Shown here: piece after piece, positions 34,709 through 45,426 of the stretch
Layout: each line of letters opens with the position of its first letter
Position numbering within the stretch: position 1 is the first letter of the stretch
NCBI RefSeq assembly: GCF_014204525.1
Contig: NZ_JACHLP010000008.1
Span: 62,001-126,000, forward strand
Direction: 5' to 3'
Length of the DNA stretch: 64,000 bases
DNA from: Roseateles oligotrophus
GTDB lineage: Bacteria; Pseudomonadota; Gammaproteobacteria; Burkholderiales; Burkholderiaceae_C
Made by a program: the position numbers and the translations under genes
The notes under the pieces: model-generated
The model's database searches: none
Seen by the model: only the letters and a program-made list of their open reading frames with translations
Told to the model about the DNA's origin: nothing

Positions 34709-36793
34709 TCAGGCCGGGCTCTGCTGGCCTGGGGCTTCCGGCCGGGTGACCGGCAGGCGCAGGCTCAGCCGGGTGCCGGCACCGGGGCTGGAGTCGATAC
34801 GCAAGGAGCCGCCCAGACGCTGGCTGCGGCGCTGCTGGCTCTTCAGGCCACGGCCACGCTGGGCGGTGTTGATGTCGAAGCCCTCGCCATCGTCCTCGAC
34901 CCGGATCTCCACATAGCTGCCGTGATGGCGGGTCACCATGCGCACCCGGCTGGCGCGTGCATGCTTGAGCACATTGCTGAGCGCCTCCTGCATCAGGCGC
35001 AGCACATGCAGGGCGTCGGGCGGCTCCAGCCACTCCAGCGGCGGCAAATCCTGCACATCCCACTCCAGCGTCAAACCACCGGCCTGCAGGCGCTTGCCCA
35101 GGCGGTAACGCATGGTGGCCAGCAGGGAGACCAGGTCATGGCCTATGGGCTCCAGCGAATCGATCACCAGACGCAAATCGTCCACACACTCGCGCAAGAC
35201 CTCGACCACCCGGTCCTGGTCCATGCTGCCCTGCTCCACCGCCACCATGGCCGAGAGCAGCGATGAGCCCAGGCCGTCGTGCATATCCTGCATCAGGCGC
35301 TGGCGCTCCAGCAGCAGGGCTTGCTGGCGCTCGGCCTCGCGCAGGCGGTCGTGCTGGGCCTGCATCTCGCGGCTTTGCGCGTCCAGGCGCTGGGCCAGGT
35401 TCTCATTCAGCATCTCGACTTCATAGCTGGCGCCCACATAACGGTTTTGCAGCGCATACAAAAAACTGGCGACCACAATCAAGGTGGCAAAAGGCATCAG
35501 ATAGACATGCTCGGGCCAGGCCCAGCCCGCCAGCAGCAGCAAGTCGTGAATGCCCAGCAAGAGGCTCAGCACCAGGGACAAGGCGATCATGCGCAGGCCA
35601 TAACGCCGCTCCCGCAGGGCCACGACCACCACAAAGCTGGTGCAGGCAACCCCCAGCAGCATATTGACCAACTGCTGGAAGTACAGGCCATCGAACATAG
35701 GCCGCCAGAAGGGCAGGGTCAGAAAACTCCCCGACAAGACCAGCGCCGCCACCGCGAATTCGAAGCGGGGGGAGCTCCGGCGAGAAAAGCGCAGGACGAA
35801 GAGAAAGGTCAGCCACATCACCCAGGACATGGAGGCGTGGGTGCCCCACCAGAACCACTCCAGGCCCGCCCGGGTGCGCGGCAGATCGACGTGGTAATGC
35901 AGATTGCGCAGCAGCCAAGCCACCGAGGCCAACGCGAACAGCAGAAAGGCCGACTCGTTCCGGCGCCGCAGCCACAGCGTGAAGGAGAACAGGCCCAGCA
36001 CCACCAGGGTCAGGCCAGTGGCCTGGGGCACGCCGATCTGCAGGGCCCAACGGCGCTGATAGAGGGCTTCCAACTCTTCACGCGGGCCCAGCCAGGCCTT
36101 GGAGACCGAGTAGAAAGTGCCATTGATGGCCGGCACGGCCAAGACCACCTCCAGGCTCTGATCCTGGTGCAGGGCCGTCAGGGCCGCGGGGAAAACCACC
36201 CAGAGCGGCCGCACCCATTGCTCGCGTGCACCCGCCTGATTGTCAAACACCGGGCGCCAGCCCTCGTCGGTATGCACGAGCACGGCGGCGGCCATGGTCA
36301 CCAGGCGGGGCATATACAGGGCAACGCTGGTGGGCCAGCCTCCTTGCGCCGGCGCATAGCGGAAGCGGTACCAACGCATCTGGTACTGCGGGTCTTCGAC
36401 AAAGGGCTTGCCCACATCGCGGCCCCGCACATCGGGCAGTTGCACCCGGCTCCAGCGGCTCGGGTCGCTGGGCGGCTGCAGATGCGCGGGCATGCTGCCG
36501 GGGCTGCCATCCATGGAGCGCAAGGCCGCCCACCACTCATGCAAATCACTGCGCGACCATGAGCTGACGGCCAGATCGGCGCTTTGCATCTGCTGGCCCA
36601 GCTGCTTGTTGGCAGCGCCGGGAGGCGTCGTCAGACGCGACTGGGCCTGGGCGGGCAGCCAGAGCAGCAGGCTCAGCGCAAGCAGGCCGAGCCAGCGGGC
36701 CCATAGGCGGGCAGCTACCGGGCCACGCGGCCGCTCGGCCGGCATGGGCGGCCGCATCATCGTCAAACCGGGATCAAGAATCGGGAACTGCAT
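34709..36793 (-). CDS. Membrane sensor histidine kinase (7TMR-DISM, HisKA_3 type)
   Basis: A kinase of up to 694 residues. It has a signal or membrane segment (about 30-50), an extracytoplasmic sensing domain (about 55-245), seven membrane helices (about 255-450) as in 7TMR-DISM proteins, a coiled coil, a HisKA_3 phospho-acceptor helix with LMQDMHDGLGSSLLSAM (His near 494), and a HATPase domain with LRLMQEALSNVLKHA and DDGEGFD. This is the NarX/DesK/LiaS class, which normally pairs with a LuxR-type regulator; none is adjacent. Several ATGs occur at the N-terminus (36793, 36760, 36757, 36745), so the start is uncertain. It separates ftsZ from lpxC. Confidence 0.85.
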   Translation of the reverse strand: MQFPILDPGLTMMRPPMPAERPRGPVAARLWARWLGLLALSLLLWLPAQAQSRLTTPPGAANKQLGQQMQSADLAVSSWSRSDLHEWWAALRSMDGSPGSMPAHLQPPSDPSRWSRVQLPDVRGRDVGKPFVEDPQYQMRWYRFRYAPAQGGWPTSVALYMPRLVTMAAAVLVHTDEGWRPVFDNQAGAREQWVRPLWVVFPAALTALHQDQSLEVVLAVPAINGTFYSVSKAWLGPREELEALYQRRWALQIGVPQATGLTLVVLGLFSFTLWLRRRNESAFLLFALASVAWLLRNLHYHVDLPRTRAGLEWFWWGTHASMSWVMWLTFLFVLRFSRRSSPRFEFAVAALVLSGSFLTLPFWRPMFDGLYFQQLVNMLLGVACTSFVVVVALRERRYGLRMIALSLVLSLLLGIHDLLLLAGWAWPEHVYLMPFATLIVVASFLYALQNRYVGASYEVEMLNENLAQRLDAQSREMQAQHDRLREAERQQALLLERQRLMQDMHDGLGSSLLSAMVAVEQGSMDQDRVVEVLRECVDDLRLVIDSLEPIGHDLVSLLATMRYRLGKRLQAGGLTLEWDVQDLPPLEWLEPPDALHVLRLMQEALSNVLKHARASRVRMVTRHHGSYVEIRVEDDGEGFDINTAQRGRGLKSQQRRSQRLGGSLRIDSSPGAGTRLSLRLPVTRPEAPGQQSPA

Positions 36794-36964
36794 TCAATGC
36801 GAACGCCAGGCGGCCAGAGGGAAGCACCTAGCATGCCACAGGCCCGCGCCGAACAGCCGAGCTTTTGGCCGCGCAAGCCGCTTTGTTGCGGGGTCGCCGC
36901 GCCGGGCGCCCAAGCCCGTCTTCTGGGGGATTGGCAGGCCGGGCACGCAGCCAGCGTGCGCGCC

Positions 36965-37009
36965 AAAAACAAAACCCGGTGCATGAGCGGCAGGCTCATG
37001 CACCGGGTT
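36965..37009 (-). terminator. Strong intrinsic terminator downstream of ftsZ
   Basis: AACCCGGTGCATGAGC at 36973-36988 and GCTCATGCACCGGGTT at 36994-37009 form a perfect 16-bp stem with a GGCAG loop. On the minus strand it is followed by a T-rich tract (TTTTGTTTTTGG). It should end the long dcw transcript. Confidence 0.85.
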
Positions 37010-37032
37010 CGGCGGAGGTTGGGTACTGACCG

Positions 37033-37054
37033 GGCCAAGCCTTCCGGCTTGGCC
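37033..37054 (-). other. Second hairpin immediately after ftsZ
   Basis: GGCCAAGCC at 37033-37041 pairs perfectly with GGCTTGGCC at 37046-37054 (loop TTCC). It lies 8 nt after the ftsZ stop and before the main terminator. It may stabilise the 3' end of ftsZ mRNA. Confidence 0.55.
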
Positions 37055-37062
37055 GTGCGGGC

Positions 37063-38334
37063 TCAGTCAGCTTGCTTGCGCAAGAAAGCCGGGATCTCGA
37101 TTTCGTCCATGCCATTGGACGACAGGGCTTCCACCTTGGCGGCGGCCGTGCGGCTGTTGCGCCAGACGCTGGGCACGCTCATGCCAGCGAAGTCGCCACC
37201 GGCGCCCAGGGCACCCACGCCGGCCGCCGAGCCCATGGCCGGAGCGGCGGCGCTGACGCCCTGGCCCACACCGGCTGCGGCCATGGTGACCGCCTGGGTC
37301 AGCACCGGCATATTGTCGGTACCGGTGCGCAGCTGCACCTGTTGCTGCACCACTTGCAGCGGTGCGGCCTGACGCGCACGTTGCGAGCACAGGCCGGTGG
37401 CGATGACGGTCACGCGCAGGGCTTCGCCCAGGCTCTCGTCATAGGCCGTGCCGTAGATGATGTGGGCTTCGTCGGAGGCGTAACGCTTGATGGCGTTCAT
37501 GGCATTGCGCGACTCGCTCAGCTTGAAATTGGCCTTGCTCGCGGCGATCAGCACCAGCACGCCGCGGGCGCCGGACAGGTCGATGCCCTCCAGCAGCGGG
37601 CAGGCCACGGCGGCTTCGGCGGCCTTGGCGGCGCGATCCGGGCCGCTGGCTTGCGCCGTTCCCATCATGGCCTTGCCGGGCTCGCTCATCACGGTCTTGA
37701 CGTCTTCAAAGTCGACGTTGACCAGGCCGGGAATGTGGATGATGTCGGAGATACCGCCGACGGCATTCTTCAGCACATCGTTGGCGTGGGCAAAGGCCTG
37801 ATCCTGGGTGACGTCGTCGCCCAGCACGTCGAGCAGCTTGTCGTTCAACACGACGATCAGGGAGTCGACATTGGCTTCCAGCTCGGCCAGGCCGGCGTCG
37901 GCGGCGACGGAGCGGCGCTTGCCTTCAAATTCGAAGGGCTTGGTCACCACACCGACGGTGAGGATGCCCATTTCCTTGGCCACGCGGGCGATCACGGGTG
38001 CGGCGCCGGTGCCGGTGCCGCCGCCCATGCCGGCGGTGATGAAGAGCATATTGGCGCCCTGGATGGCGTCGCGGATGCGGGCCTCCGCTTCCAGCGCGGC
38101 TTCCTGGCCTTTTTCAGGCTTGGCGCCTGCGCCCAGGCCGGAGGTGCCCAGTTGCAAAAGCTGGTCTGCCTTCGAGCGATTGAGCGCTTGGGCATCGGTG
38201 TTGGCGCAGATGAATTCCACCCCTTGCACGCCCTGAGCAATCATGTGCTCCACGGCATTACCGCCGCCACCGCCAACACCAATCACCTTGATTTGAGTGC
38301 CTTGGTCAAACTCTTCAATCATTTCGATCGCCAT
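37063..38334 (-). CDS. ftsZ: Cell division GTPase FtsZ
   Basis: A 423-residue tubulin homologue that polymerises into the Z-ring. The GTP-binding signature is GMGGGTGTGAAPVIA (about residue 105), with the synergy loop region near 200-215. A variable alanine/glycine-rich linker from about 335 to 405 follows, then the conserved C-terminal peptide DEIEIPAFLRKQAD that binds FtsA and ZipA. A strong ribosome-binding site (AGGAGG) precedes the ATG, fitting high expression. It is the last gene of the dcw cluster proper. Confidence 0.97.
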   Translation of the reverse strand: MAIEMIEEFDQGTQIKVIGVGGGGGNAVEHMIAQGVQGVEFICANTDAQALNRSKADQLLQLGTSGLGAGAKPEKGQEAALEAEARIRDAIQGANMLFITAGMGGGTGTGAAPVIARVAKEMGILTVGVVTKPFEFEGKRRSVAADAGLAELEANVDSLIVVLNDKLLDVLGDDVTQDQAFAHANDVLKNAVGGISDIIHIPGLVNVDFEDVKTVMSEPGKAMMGTAQASGPDRAAKAAEAAVACPLLEGIDLSGARGVLVLIAASKANFKLSESRNAMNAIKRYASDEAHIIYGTAYDESLGEALRVTVIATGLCSQRARQAAPLQVVQQQVQLRTGTDNMPVLTQAVTMAAAGVGQGVSAAAPAMGSAAGVGALGAGGDFAGMSVPSVWRNSRTAAAKVEALSSNGMDEIEIPAFLRKQAD

Positions 38335-38369
38335 AACAAACCTCCTGTGCCGATTGTGCCGTTAACAGC

Positions 38370-38405
38370 AGTGAAAAACTACGGGGGTCACCCTCTTTTT
38401 TCACT
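38370..38405. promoter_or_regulatory. Inverted repeat in the ftsA-ftsZ gap
   Basis: AGTGAAAAA at 38370-38378 is repeated inverted as TTTTTCACT at 38397-38405, enclosing GGGGGTCACCC. The 138-nt gap is AT-richer than the flanking genes and probably holds an ftsZ-proximal promoter. The repeat could be an operator or an mRNA hairpin. Confidence 0.35.
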
Positions 38406-38472
38406 TACTGCCGTTGTTTCCCGACAGTTAAGTCCTCAAAACCCTGCCGCTCTGAATCTGCCCCCAGCGGGC

Positions 38473-39702
38473 TTAGAAATTGCCTAGAAACCAATCCTTG
38501 GCGCGCCCGAAAGCGGTCTTCATCGAACCCGCTTGCTGCGCCGCCTTCAAACCCCGGGTGCGCGACATGCGCGCTTCTTCCAGCAAACCCATGACGGTGG
38601 CGGAACGCGGGTTGGAAACCATGTCGAACAGCGCACCGCTATAGGTGGGATTCCCGCGGCGCACCGGTTTGAGGAATATGTCTTCGGCCAGCTCAATCAT
38701 GCCAGGCATCACCGCCGCCCCCCCCGTTAGGACGATTCCGGAAGACAACAATTCTTCGTAACCACTTTCCCGGATGACTTGCTGGACCAGGGAGAATATT
38801 TCCTCGACGCGCGGCTCGATCACGCCCGCCAAAGCCTGTTTGGAAAGCATGCGCGGCGCCCTGTCGCCCAAACCAGGGACTTCCACCTGATCGGCCGGGT
38901 CGGCCAGCAATTGTTTGGCCACGCCATGCTCGACCTTGATTTCCTCGGCATCCTTGGTGGGCGTGCGCAAGGCCATCGCAATATCGCTGGTAATCAAATC
39001 ACCGGCGATTGGTATGACGGCGGTATGACGAATCGAGCCGCCGGTGAATATGGCGACATCGGTGGTGCCCGCGCCAATATCCACGATGGCGACACCGAGG
39101 TCGCGCTCATCGGGCGTCAGCGCGGCATGGCTGGAGGCGCTGGGATTCAAAACCAGTTGGTCGACCTCCAAACCACAGCGGCGCACGCATTTGACGATGT
39201 TTTCGGCGGCACTCTGGGCGCCGGTAACAATATGTACCTTGACCTCCAGACGGCCGCCGCTCATACCAATCGGTTCTTTCACCTCATGGCCGTCGATGAC
39301 GAATTCCTGTGGCTCCACCAGCAGCAGGCGCTGATCGTTGGGGATATTGATGGCCTTGGCGGTTTCCACCACCCGCGCCACATCCACCGGCGTGACCTCC
39401 TTGTCGCGCACAATCACCATGCCGGTGGAGTTTTGGCCGCGAATATGGCTGCCGGTGATACCGGTGTAAACCCGGCTGATTTTGCAGTCGGCCATCATTT
39501 CGGCCTCTTTCAAGGCCTGCTGGATGGATTGCACGGTGGCGTCAATATTGACGACCACGCCGCGCTTCAAGCCGTGCGAGGTGGCCACGCCCAAGCCGGC
39601 AATGCGTAATTCACCATTGCCCAGCACCTCGGCCACCACCGCCATGATCTTGGCGGTGCCGATATCCAATCCGACGACCAAATCCTTGTATTCCTTGGCC
39701 AT
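38473..39702 (-). CDS. ftsA: Cell division protein FtsA
   Basis: A 409-residue actin-like ATPase that tethers FtsZ to the membrane. It shows the phosphate-1 motif VGLDIGTAKIMAVVAEV, phosphate-2 VDIGAGTTDVAIFTGG and the adenosine motif IVLTGGAAVMPGMIELAE. The C-terminal amphipathic helix FGRAKDWFLGNF is the membrane anchor. GC content is visibly lower than in the mur genes upstream, which is common for ftsA. Confidence 0.96.
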   Translation of the reverse strand: MAKEYKDLVVGLDIGTAKIMAVVAEVLGNGELRIAGLGVATSHGLKRGVVVNIDATVQSIQQALKEAEMMADCKISRVYTGITGSHIRGQNSTGMVIVRDKEVTPVDVARVVETAKAINIPNDQRLLLVEPQEFVIDGHEVKEPIGMSGGRLEVKVHIVTGAQSAAENIVKCVRRCGLEVDQLVLNPSASSHAALTPDERDLGVAIVDIGAGTTDVAIFTGGSIRHTAVIPIAGDLITSDIAMALRTPTKDAEEIKVEHGVAKQLLADPADQVEVPGLGDRAPRMLSKQALAGVIEPRVEEIFSLVQQVIRESGYEELLSSGIVLTGGAAVMPGMIELAEDIFLKPVRRGNPTYSGALFDMVSNPRSATVMGLLEEARMSRTRGLKAAQQAGSMKTAFGRAKDWFLGNF

Positions 39703-39777
39703 ATCTCTTTTTCCTTAGAGTTTTCTCGTCATCGCTGCAGCCTCTTGCCAAACCCCTTGAAACCGGCCGCATCCGGT

Positions 39778-40596
39778 TCAGCGGGCCTTGCCGGGTTTTT
39801 CCAGGGTTGTTACCCCGCGCAAACGCACGGCAAATCCATCCGCATGCCTCAAATCGGCAGACAAGACCGGCGCCTGGTAGCGCGAGCTGATCTGCGGCAT
39901 CACATGCATATATTGTCCATAGCGCGCCAGCACTTCTTCTTCGCTGCCGCGCCCCAATTCCAGTACCGCGCCCTTTTCCAGCGTCACCCGCCAGGAGCCG
40001 CGGCCCGACAAGTCCAGCCTGTCGACCCCGTCCTGCTGCTTGTTGCTGAGGGCTTGCAGCTGCTGCCACATCTTCAGCATGGCGGCAGAACTGCCCTTGG
40101 GGCCGGCCAGCACCGGCAGGTCTTCATCCTCCACATCGCCCAGATTGGCCTGGAAGACTTCGCCATAGCTATTCACCAGCAGGCGGTCCACGGCGGCGTC
40201 GCTTTGCGCATCGGCGCCTTCGGCCTTGGTTTCCCAGTAGGCGGCGGGCTGGTGTTCTTCCAGCTTGACCAGCAGGCGATTGGGCCAGACGCGCTGCACC
40301 TGGGCCTTGCGCACCCAGGGCACGGCCTCGAAGGCGCGGCGGCCGCTTTGCAAGCTCATGCTCAAGAACGAGCCCGACAAATGGGGCAAGGCATTGGCCC
40401 GCAGCGAGGCCGCGCTATTGCGGCTCACATCGCCCTCGACCTGGATGGCGCGGATGGCGAACACCGGCAGGCGGCTGAACCAGCGCAGCGCCAGCACGGC
40501 CGAGGCCAGCACAAAGGCGGCCAGCAGCAAAGCCGTCACCGCCTGCATCAGACGGATGTCCGGCGGGAGGCTGGGGGCTTTGTGATTGGCACGCAT
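39778..40596 (-). CDS. ftsQ: Cell division protein FtsQ
   Basis: A 272-residue bitopic membrane protein of the divisome. A single membrane helix (about 17-40, AVTALLLAAFVLASAVLALRW) is followed by a POTRA domain starting at FAIRAIQVEGDVSRNSA, then the FtsQ beta domain with WPNRLLVKLEEHQPAAYW. It bridges early and late division proteins (FtsB, FtsL). Placed between ddl and ftsA in the standard order. Confidence 0.93.
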   Translation of the reverse strand: MRANHKAPSLPPDIRLMQAVTALLLAAFVLASAVLALRWFSRLPVFAIRAIQVEGDVSRNSAASLRANALPHLSGSFLSMSLQSGRRAFEAVPWVRKAQVQRVWPNRLLVKLEEHQPAAYWETKAEGADAQSDAAVDRLLVNSYGEVFQANLGDVEDEDLPVLAGPKGSSAAMLKMWQQLQALSNKQQDGVDRLDLSGRGSWRVTLEKGAVLELGRGSEEEVLARYGQYMHVMPQISSRYQAPVLSADLRHADGFAVRLRGVTTLEKPGKAR

Positions 40597-40623
40597 GGCT
40601 GGATAGGCGATGAAGGCTGCGGC

Positions 40624-41628
40624 TTAAGCTTGGGTGTTGTCCAGCCGCGCTTGCGCAAGCAGCCACAGACAAAGCTTGGAATAAGGAATGCCCGCCGCCT
40701 TGGCCGACACCGGCACCAGGGAATGCGAGGTCATGCCGGGCGAGGTATTCATTTCCAGCAAAAAGGGCTTGCCATCGGAGGCGCGCAGCATCAGGTCGGC
40801 CCGGCCCCAGCCCCGGCAGCCCAGCGAGCGGTAAGCCGCCAACACCAGGGCCTGGACCTCGCGCTCCTGTGCCTCGCTCAGGGAACCGGTCAGGTACTGG
40901 GTGGTGTTGGTGAAGTATTTGTTCTGGTAGTCGTACTTGCCTTCGAGCGCCACGATGCGCACCACCGGCAGGGCGAAGGCCGCCTCGCCCTCACCCAGCA
41001 CCGGGCAGGTCAGCTCGGGGCCTTCGATGAATTCCTCGCAGAGGATTTCGGCGTCGAACTGGGCGGCCAGTTGCACGGCCTCCTGCATCTGCGAATAACC
41101 CTCCACCTTGCTGGCGCCCATGGACGAGCCCTCGTGCGGCGGCTTGACGAACACCGGCAGGCCCAGCTCGTCGGGGATGGCCAGGCAGCGTTCGCGGCTG
41201 ATGTCCTTGCGCTTGAGCTTGACGTAACGCGGTGTGGGCAGGCCGTCGGCCAGCCACAGACGCTTGGTGGTGATCTTGTCCATGGCCATGCTGGAGGCCA
41301 TCACGCCCGAGCCGGTGTAGGGAATGCCCAGCAGCTCCAGCGCGCCCTGCACCGTGCCGTCCTCGCCGCCGCGGCCATGCAGGGCGATGAAGCAGCGCTC
41401 GAAGCCCTGGCGCTTGAGTTCGCCCAACTCCGTCTGCGAGGGATCGAAGGGGTGAGCGTCCACCCCCTCCTCACGCAAGGCCTGCAAGACGCCGGGACCC
41501 GACATGGTCAGCGAAACCTCGCGCTCGGCCGAGCTGCCACCCAGCAGCACGGCGACCTTGCCCAAGGCCTTGGCGTCGATATTCAGATCCAGCGGGGCGG
41601 ATGAAACGGGGGGGATGGTATTGCTCAT
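40624..41628 (-). CDS. ddl: D-alanine--D-alanine ligase
   Basis: A 334-residue ATP-grasp ligase that makes D-Ala-D-Ala for the peptidoglycan precursor. Visible motifs are [18 protein letters not shown] at the N-terminus, [20 protein letters not shown], the substrate-binding [16 protein letters not shown], and [17 protein letters not shown] at the magnesium site. It is the dcw-cluster (DdlB) type. The start overlaps the murC stop as ATGA. Confidence 0.95.
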   Translation of the reverse strand: MSNTIPPVSSAPLDLNIDAKALGKVAVLLGGSSAEREVSLTMSGPGVLQALREEGVDAHPFDPSQTELGELKRQGFERCFIALHGRGGEDGTVQGALELLGIPYTGSGVMASSMAMDKITTKRLWLADGLPTPRYVKLKRKDISRERCLAIPDELGLPVFVKPPHEGSSMGASKVEGYSQMQEAVQLAAQFDAEILCEEFIEGPELTCPVLGEGEAAFALPVVRIVALEGKYDYQNKYFTNTTQYLTGSLSEAQEREVQALVLAAYRSLGCRGWGRADLMLRASDGKPFLLEMNTSPGMTSHSLVPVSAKAAGIPYSKLCLWLLAQARLDNTQA

Positions 41629-43067
41629 GCCGCAGCGTCCTTGCTTCTTCTCTTCATTTCTTCTTCAAACAACTCAAGCGTCTGGGCGGGCACGGCGCCA
41701 ATCGAACCGGCACCCATCACGATCAGCACATCGCCGGCCCGGGCCTGCCCGGCAATGGCCTTGGGCAGCGCGGCAATGTTTTCGACCCACAGGGCCGGAA
41801 CCTGAGTCTTTTCTTGCAGCGCCCGCAGCAGGGCCTGGCCATCGGCGCCGGCAATCGGCGCCTCGCCGGCCGCGTAGACCTCGCTCAGCAAGACGGCGTC
41901 GGCCTGACTCATCACCTGGACGAAGTCGGCAAAGCAGTCGCGCGTGCGGGTGTAGCGGTGCGGCTGGAAGGCCAGCACCAGGCGGCGGCCGGGGAAGGCG
42001 CCGCGCGCCGCGCTCAGCACGGCGGCCATCTCCACCGGGTGGTGGCCGTAGTCGTCGATCAGCGCGAATGTGCCGCCGTCCTGCGTGGGCAGCTCGCCGT
42101 AGCGCTGGAAGCGCCGGCCCACGCCGCCGAACTTCTGCAGGGCCGCAACGATGGGTGCGTCCGGCAGCTCCAATTCGGTGGCCACGGCAATCACCGCCAG
42201 GGCGTTCAGGACATTGTGATTACCGGCCAGATTGAGCGTCACGTCCAGCTCGGGCAAGACCCGAGCCGGCGTGAGTTCACGGCGGACCTTGAAGCGCATC
42301 TGCCCCCCGGCCAGGGCCTGCACATCCAGGGCCCGCACCTGGTTGCCGGCCTGCATGCCGTAGCTGATCACCGGCCGGGACAGCAGGGGCATGATGGAGC
42401 GCACACCGGCATCGTCACCACACAAGACCGCCGCGCCGTAGAAAGGCATGCGGTGCAGGAACTCGATAAAAGCCAGCTTCAGGCGCGCGAAGTCATGGCC
42501 ATAGGTCTCCATATGATCGGCGTCGATATTGGTGACGATGGCCAGCGTGGGCAGCAAATGCAGGAAGGAGGCATCCGACTCATCAGCCTCCACGACGATG
42601 TGCTCGCCCCGGCCCAGACGCGAGTTGGCGCCCGCGGCCAGCAGCTTGCCGCCGATGACGAAGCTGGGGTCCAGGCCGGCCTCGACCAGTACCGAGCTGA
42701 GCAGCGAGGTCGTGGTCGTCTTGCCGTGGGTGCCGGCCACGGCAATGCCTTGCTGGCGCCGCATCAGCTCGGCCAACATGACGGCGCGCTGCACCACCGG
42801 CACGCCCCGGGCGCGCGCGGCGATCACCTCGGGGTTGTCGGCCTTGACCGCGGTGGAGGTGACCAGCACCTGAGCCCCCGCGATGTGCTCGGCCGCATGA
42901 CCGACAAAGATGCGCAAGCCCAGGCCCGCCAGGCGCTGGGCGGTGGCGCTGTCCGACTGGTCGGAGCCCGAGACGGTATAGCCCAGATCGTGCAGGATCT
43001 CGGCGATGGCGCTCATGCCGGCGCCGCCGACGCCGACGAAGTGAATGTGTTGGATCGCGTGTTTCAT
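41625..43067 (-). CDS. murC: UDP-N-acetylmuramate--L-alanine ligase MurC
   Basis: A 480-residue Mur ligase adding L-alanine to UDP-MurNAc. It opens with [19 protein letters not shown] (nucleotide fold). The ATP site is [14 protein letters not shown], followed by [10 protein letters not shown] and DYGHHPVEM. The ATG at 43067 overlaps the murG stop (ATGA). In-frame codons further upstream lie inside murG and are not used. Confidence 0.96.
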   Translation of the reverse strand: MKHAIQHIHFVGVGGAGMSAIAEILHDLGYTVSGSDQSDSATAQRLAGLGLRIFVGHAAEHIAGAQVLVTSTAVKADNPEVIAARARGVPVVQRAVMLAELMRRQQGIAVAGTHGKTTTTSLLSSVLVEAGLDPSFVIGGKLLAAGANSRLGRGEHIVVEADESDASFLHLLPTLAIVTNIDADHMETYGHDFARLKLAFIEFLHRMPFYGAAVLCGDDAGVRSIMPLLSRPVISYGMQAGNQVRALDVQALAGGQMRFKVRRELTPARVLPELDVTLNLAGNHNVLNALAVIAVATELELPDAPIVAALQKFGGVGRRFQRYGELPTQDGGTFALIDDYGHHPVEMAAVLSAARGAFPGRRLVLAFQPHRYTRTRDCFADFVQVMSQADAVLLSEVYAAGEAPIAGADGQALLRALQEKTQVPALWVENIAALPKAIAGQARAGDVLIVMGAGSIGAVPAQTLELFEEEMKRRSKDAAA

Positions 43068-44161
43068 GATTGAGGACTCACCAAAGCCTCCAACTCGTCC
43101 GCCACCCGGGCCGCCGCGCGCGGCCTGGCCAGGGCGCGGGCGCGCTGGGCCATTTGCAAGAGGCTGTCGCGGTCCTGGCTGTGCAGCAACTCGTACAAGG
43201 CTTGCGCGCTCAGCTCGGGCTGGGGCAGGTGGATGGCCGCCGCATGCTGGGCCATGTACTGGGCGTTGTCGCGCTGATGCGAGGTGGTGCTGACGACCAG
43301 GGGCACCAGCACGCTGGGCAGGCCGGCGGCGCACAGCTCGCTCACCGTCACCGCACCGGCGCGGCAGATGATCAGATCGGCCTGGGCCAGTTGCTCGGCC
43401 ATGTCCTCGATGAAGGGGCGCAGCTCCAAACCATTGCCCAGCGCCAGACCGGCCTCGCGATAGCCTTGCTGCACGGCGGCCAGATTGACCTGGCCGGTCT
43501 GGTGCAGCACCTGCGGGCGGCTCTCGGCCGGCCACAGGGCCAGGGCCTTGGGCAAGACCTCGTTGATGGCCTTGGCCCCCAGGGAGCCGCCCACCACCAG
43601 GATGCGCAGCGGGCCGCTGCGGCCGGCAAAGCGCTGCTCGGGCGGCGCGATGGCCTCGATCTCGGCGCGCACCGGATTGCCCGTCACCACCGCCTTGGCC
43701 GTGGCCGCTGCTGCTGCGCCGTCAAAGCCAAAGGCGATGCGCCGCGCAAAGTGCTTGAGGCTGGCATTGCTCATCAGCATGGCCGCGTCGGCATTCACCA
43801 GCATCAGCGGCTTGCCGCTCAGCCAGGCCATCAGGCCGCCGGGGAAGCAGACATAACCGCCCATGCCCAGCACCGCATCGGCGCTGCGGGTCACAAAGAC
43901 CTGGCGGCTCTGCACAAAGGCCTGCACCAGCTTGAACAAACCCTTGACGGTGTGCATCAAACCCTTGCCGCGCAGGCCGGCGAAGGCCATGCGGTCCAGC
44001 GGGATGCCGCTGGGCGGCACCAGCTTGTTCTCCAGGCCCAGCTCGGTGCCCATCCAGCTGACGCTCCAGCCGCGCTGACGCATCTCCTCGGCCACGGCCA
44101 GGCCGGGGATGATGTGGCCGCCGGTTCCAGCGGCCATGATGACCAAGTGTTTGGACGTCAT
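43064..44161 (-). CDS. murG: UDP-GlcNAc transferase MurG
   Basis: A 365-residue GT28 glycosyltransferase that adds GlcNAc to lipid I to form lipid II at the inner face of the membrane. Characteristic are the glycine-rich [18 protein letters not shown], the G-loop-like [16 protein letters not shown], and the UDP-binding [24 protein letters not shown]. The start overlaps the ftsW stop. Confidence 0.96.
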   Translation of the reverse strand: MTSKHLVIMAAGTGGHIIPGLAVAEEMRQRGWSVSWMGTELGLENKLVPPSGIPLDRMAFAGLRGKGLMHTVKGLFKLVQAFVQSRQVFVTRSADAVLGMGGYVCFPGGLMAWLSGKPLMLVNADAAMLMSNASLKHFARRIAFGFDGAAAAATAKAVVTGNPVRAEIEAIAPPEQRFAGRSGPLRILVVGGSLGAKAINEVLPKALALWPAESRPQVLHQTGQVNLAAVQQGYREAGLALGNGLELRPFIEDMAEQLAQADLIICRAGAVTVSELCAAGLPSVLVPLVVSTTSHQRDNAQYMAQHAAAIHLPQPELSAQALYELLHSQDRDSLLQMAQRARALARPRAAARVADELEALVSPQS

Positions 44162-45426
44162 GCGCGGCCTCCGCGCATGAGTTGCCGGTTTTCAATATCA
44201 ATCCTCAACACCACCGCGAGCGCCACGCAATTCATCAGAATCGCCGACCCTCCAAAACTCATCAGGGGCAAAGTCAGTCCTTTGGTAGGCAGGGCGCCCA
44301 GATTCACGCCCATATTGATAAAAGCCTGGCCGCCCATCCAGATGCCTATGCCTTGGGCATAGAGGCCGGCGAACACGCGGTCCAGGGCAATGGCCTGGCG
44401 GCCGATGTGGAAGAGCCGGCGCGAGAGCCAGAAAAATCCCAGGATGACGGTGGCCACGCCCAGAAAGCCCAGCTCCTCGCCGATCACGGCCAGCAGAAAG
44501 TCGGTATGCGCCTCGGGCAGATAGTGCAGCTTCTCCACGCTGGAGCCCAGGCCCTGGCCGAACCATTCGCCGCGGCCGAGTGCGATCAGGGAATGCGTCA
44601 GCTGATAGGCCTTGCCCTGGGCGTATTTCTCGTCCCAGGGGTTGAGATAGGCAAAGATGCGCTCGCGGCGGAATTCGCTGAAGGTGATCATCAGCACAAA
44701 AGCGCCCACCAGCACGGCCACGATCAGGAAGAACATGCGGCCGTTCACACCGCCCAGAAAGAGGATGCCCATGGCGATGGCGGCGATCACGATGAAGGCG
44801 CCCATATCCGGTTCGGCCAGCAAGAGCACACCCACCACGCCCAGGGCCACAACCATGGGCCAGACGGCTTTGAAGAAGTTCTCCTTCACATCCATCTTGC
44901 GCATCATGTAGTTGGCCGCATACATGGCGATGGCGAACTTGGCCAGCTCCGAGGGCTGGAAGTTCATCACCCCCAGCGGCAGCCAGCGCCGCGCACCGTA
45001 CACCACCTTGCCCACGCCGGGAATCAAGACCAGGATCAGCAGAACCAAGGCCAGCACAAACAACCAGGGCGCCCAGCGCTCCCAGTTGCTGACGGGCACC
45101 ATCACCGTCACCAGCGCCGCCACCAGGCCGAAGCAGATGGCCACGATGTGGCGGATCAAAAAATGCGTCGGCATGTATTTGGCAAAGCGCGGGTTGTCCG
45201 GCATCGCGATGGAGGCCGAGTAAACCATCAGCAGGCCCAGGCCCATCAAGGCCAGCACCACCCAGATCAGCGTCAGGTCCAGGCCCTGGATCTGTGTGGG
45301 CTGGCCGGCCGAAGTGGAGACCCAGTCCCGCACCGGCACTTTTTCCTTGGCCGAGCCCTCGCCGCCCACGAGGCCACGCAGGCGCTCCAGCAGGCCTGGC
45401 CGGACGCTGGCGCCCTGCTCGCTCAT
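44158..45426 (-). CDS. ftsW: Septal peptidoglycan polymerase FtsW
   Basis: A 422-residue SEDS-family glycosyltransferase with about ten membrane helices, working with FtsI at the septum. Family signatures are [32 protein letters not shown], and the C-terminal [20 protein letters not shown]. The ATG at 45426 overlaps the murD stop as ATGA. Longer in-frame upstream extensions read through murD and are discarded. The cytoplasmic N-terminus is about 55 residues, a little long. Confidence 0.95.
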   Translation of the reverse strand: MSEQGASVRPGLLERLRGLVGGEGSAKEKVPVRDWVSTSAGQPTQIQGLDLTLIWVVLALMGLGLLMVYSASIAMPDNPRFAKYMPTHFLIRHIVAICFGLVAALVTVMVPVSNWERWAPWLFVLALVLLILVLIPGVGKVVYGARRWLPLGVMNFQPSELAKFAIAMYAANYMMRKMDVKENFFKAVWPMVVALGVVGVLLLAEPDMGAFIVIAAIAMGILFLGGVNGRMFFLIVAVLVGAFVLMITFSEFRRERIFAYLNPWDEKYAQGKAYQLTHSLIALGRGEWFGQGLGSSVEKLHYLPEAHTDFLLAVIGEELGFLGVATVILGFFWLSRRLFHIGRQAIALDRVFAGLYAQGIGIWMGGQAFINMGVNLGALPTKGLTLPLMSFGGSAILMNCVALAVVLRIDIENRQLMRGGRA

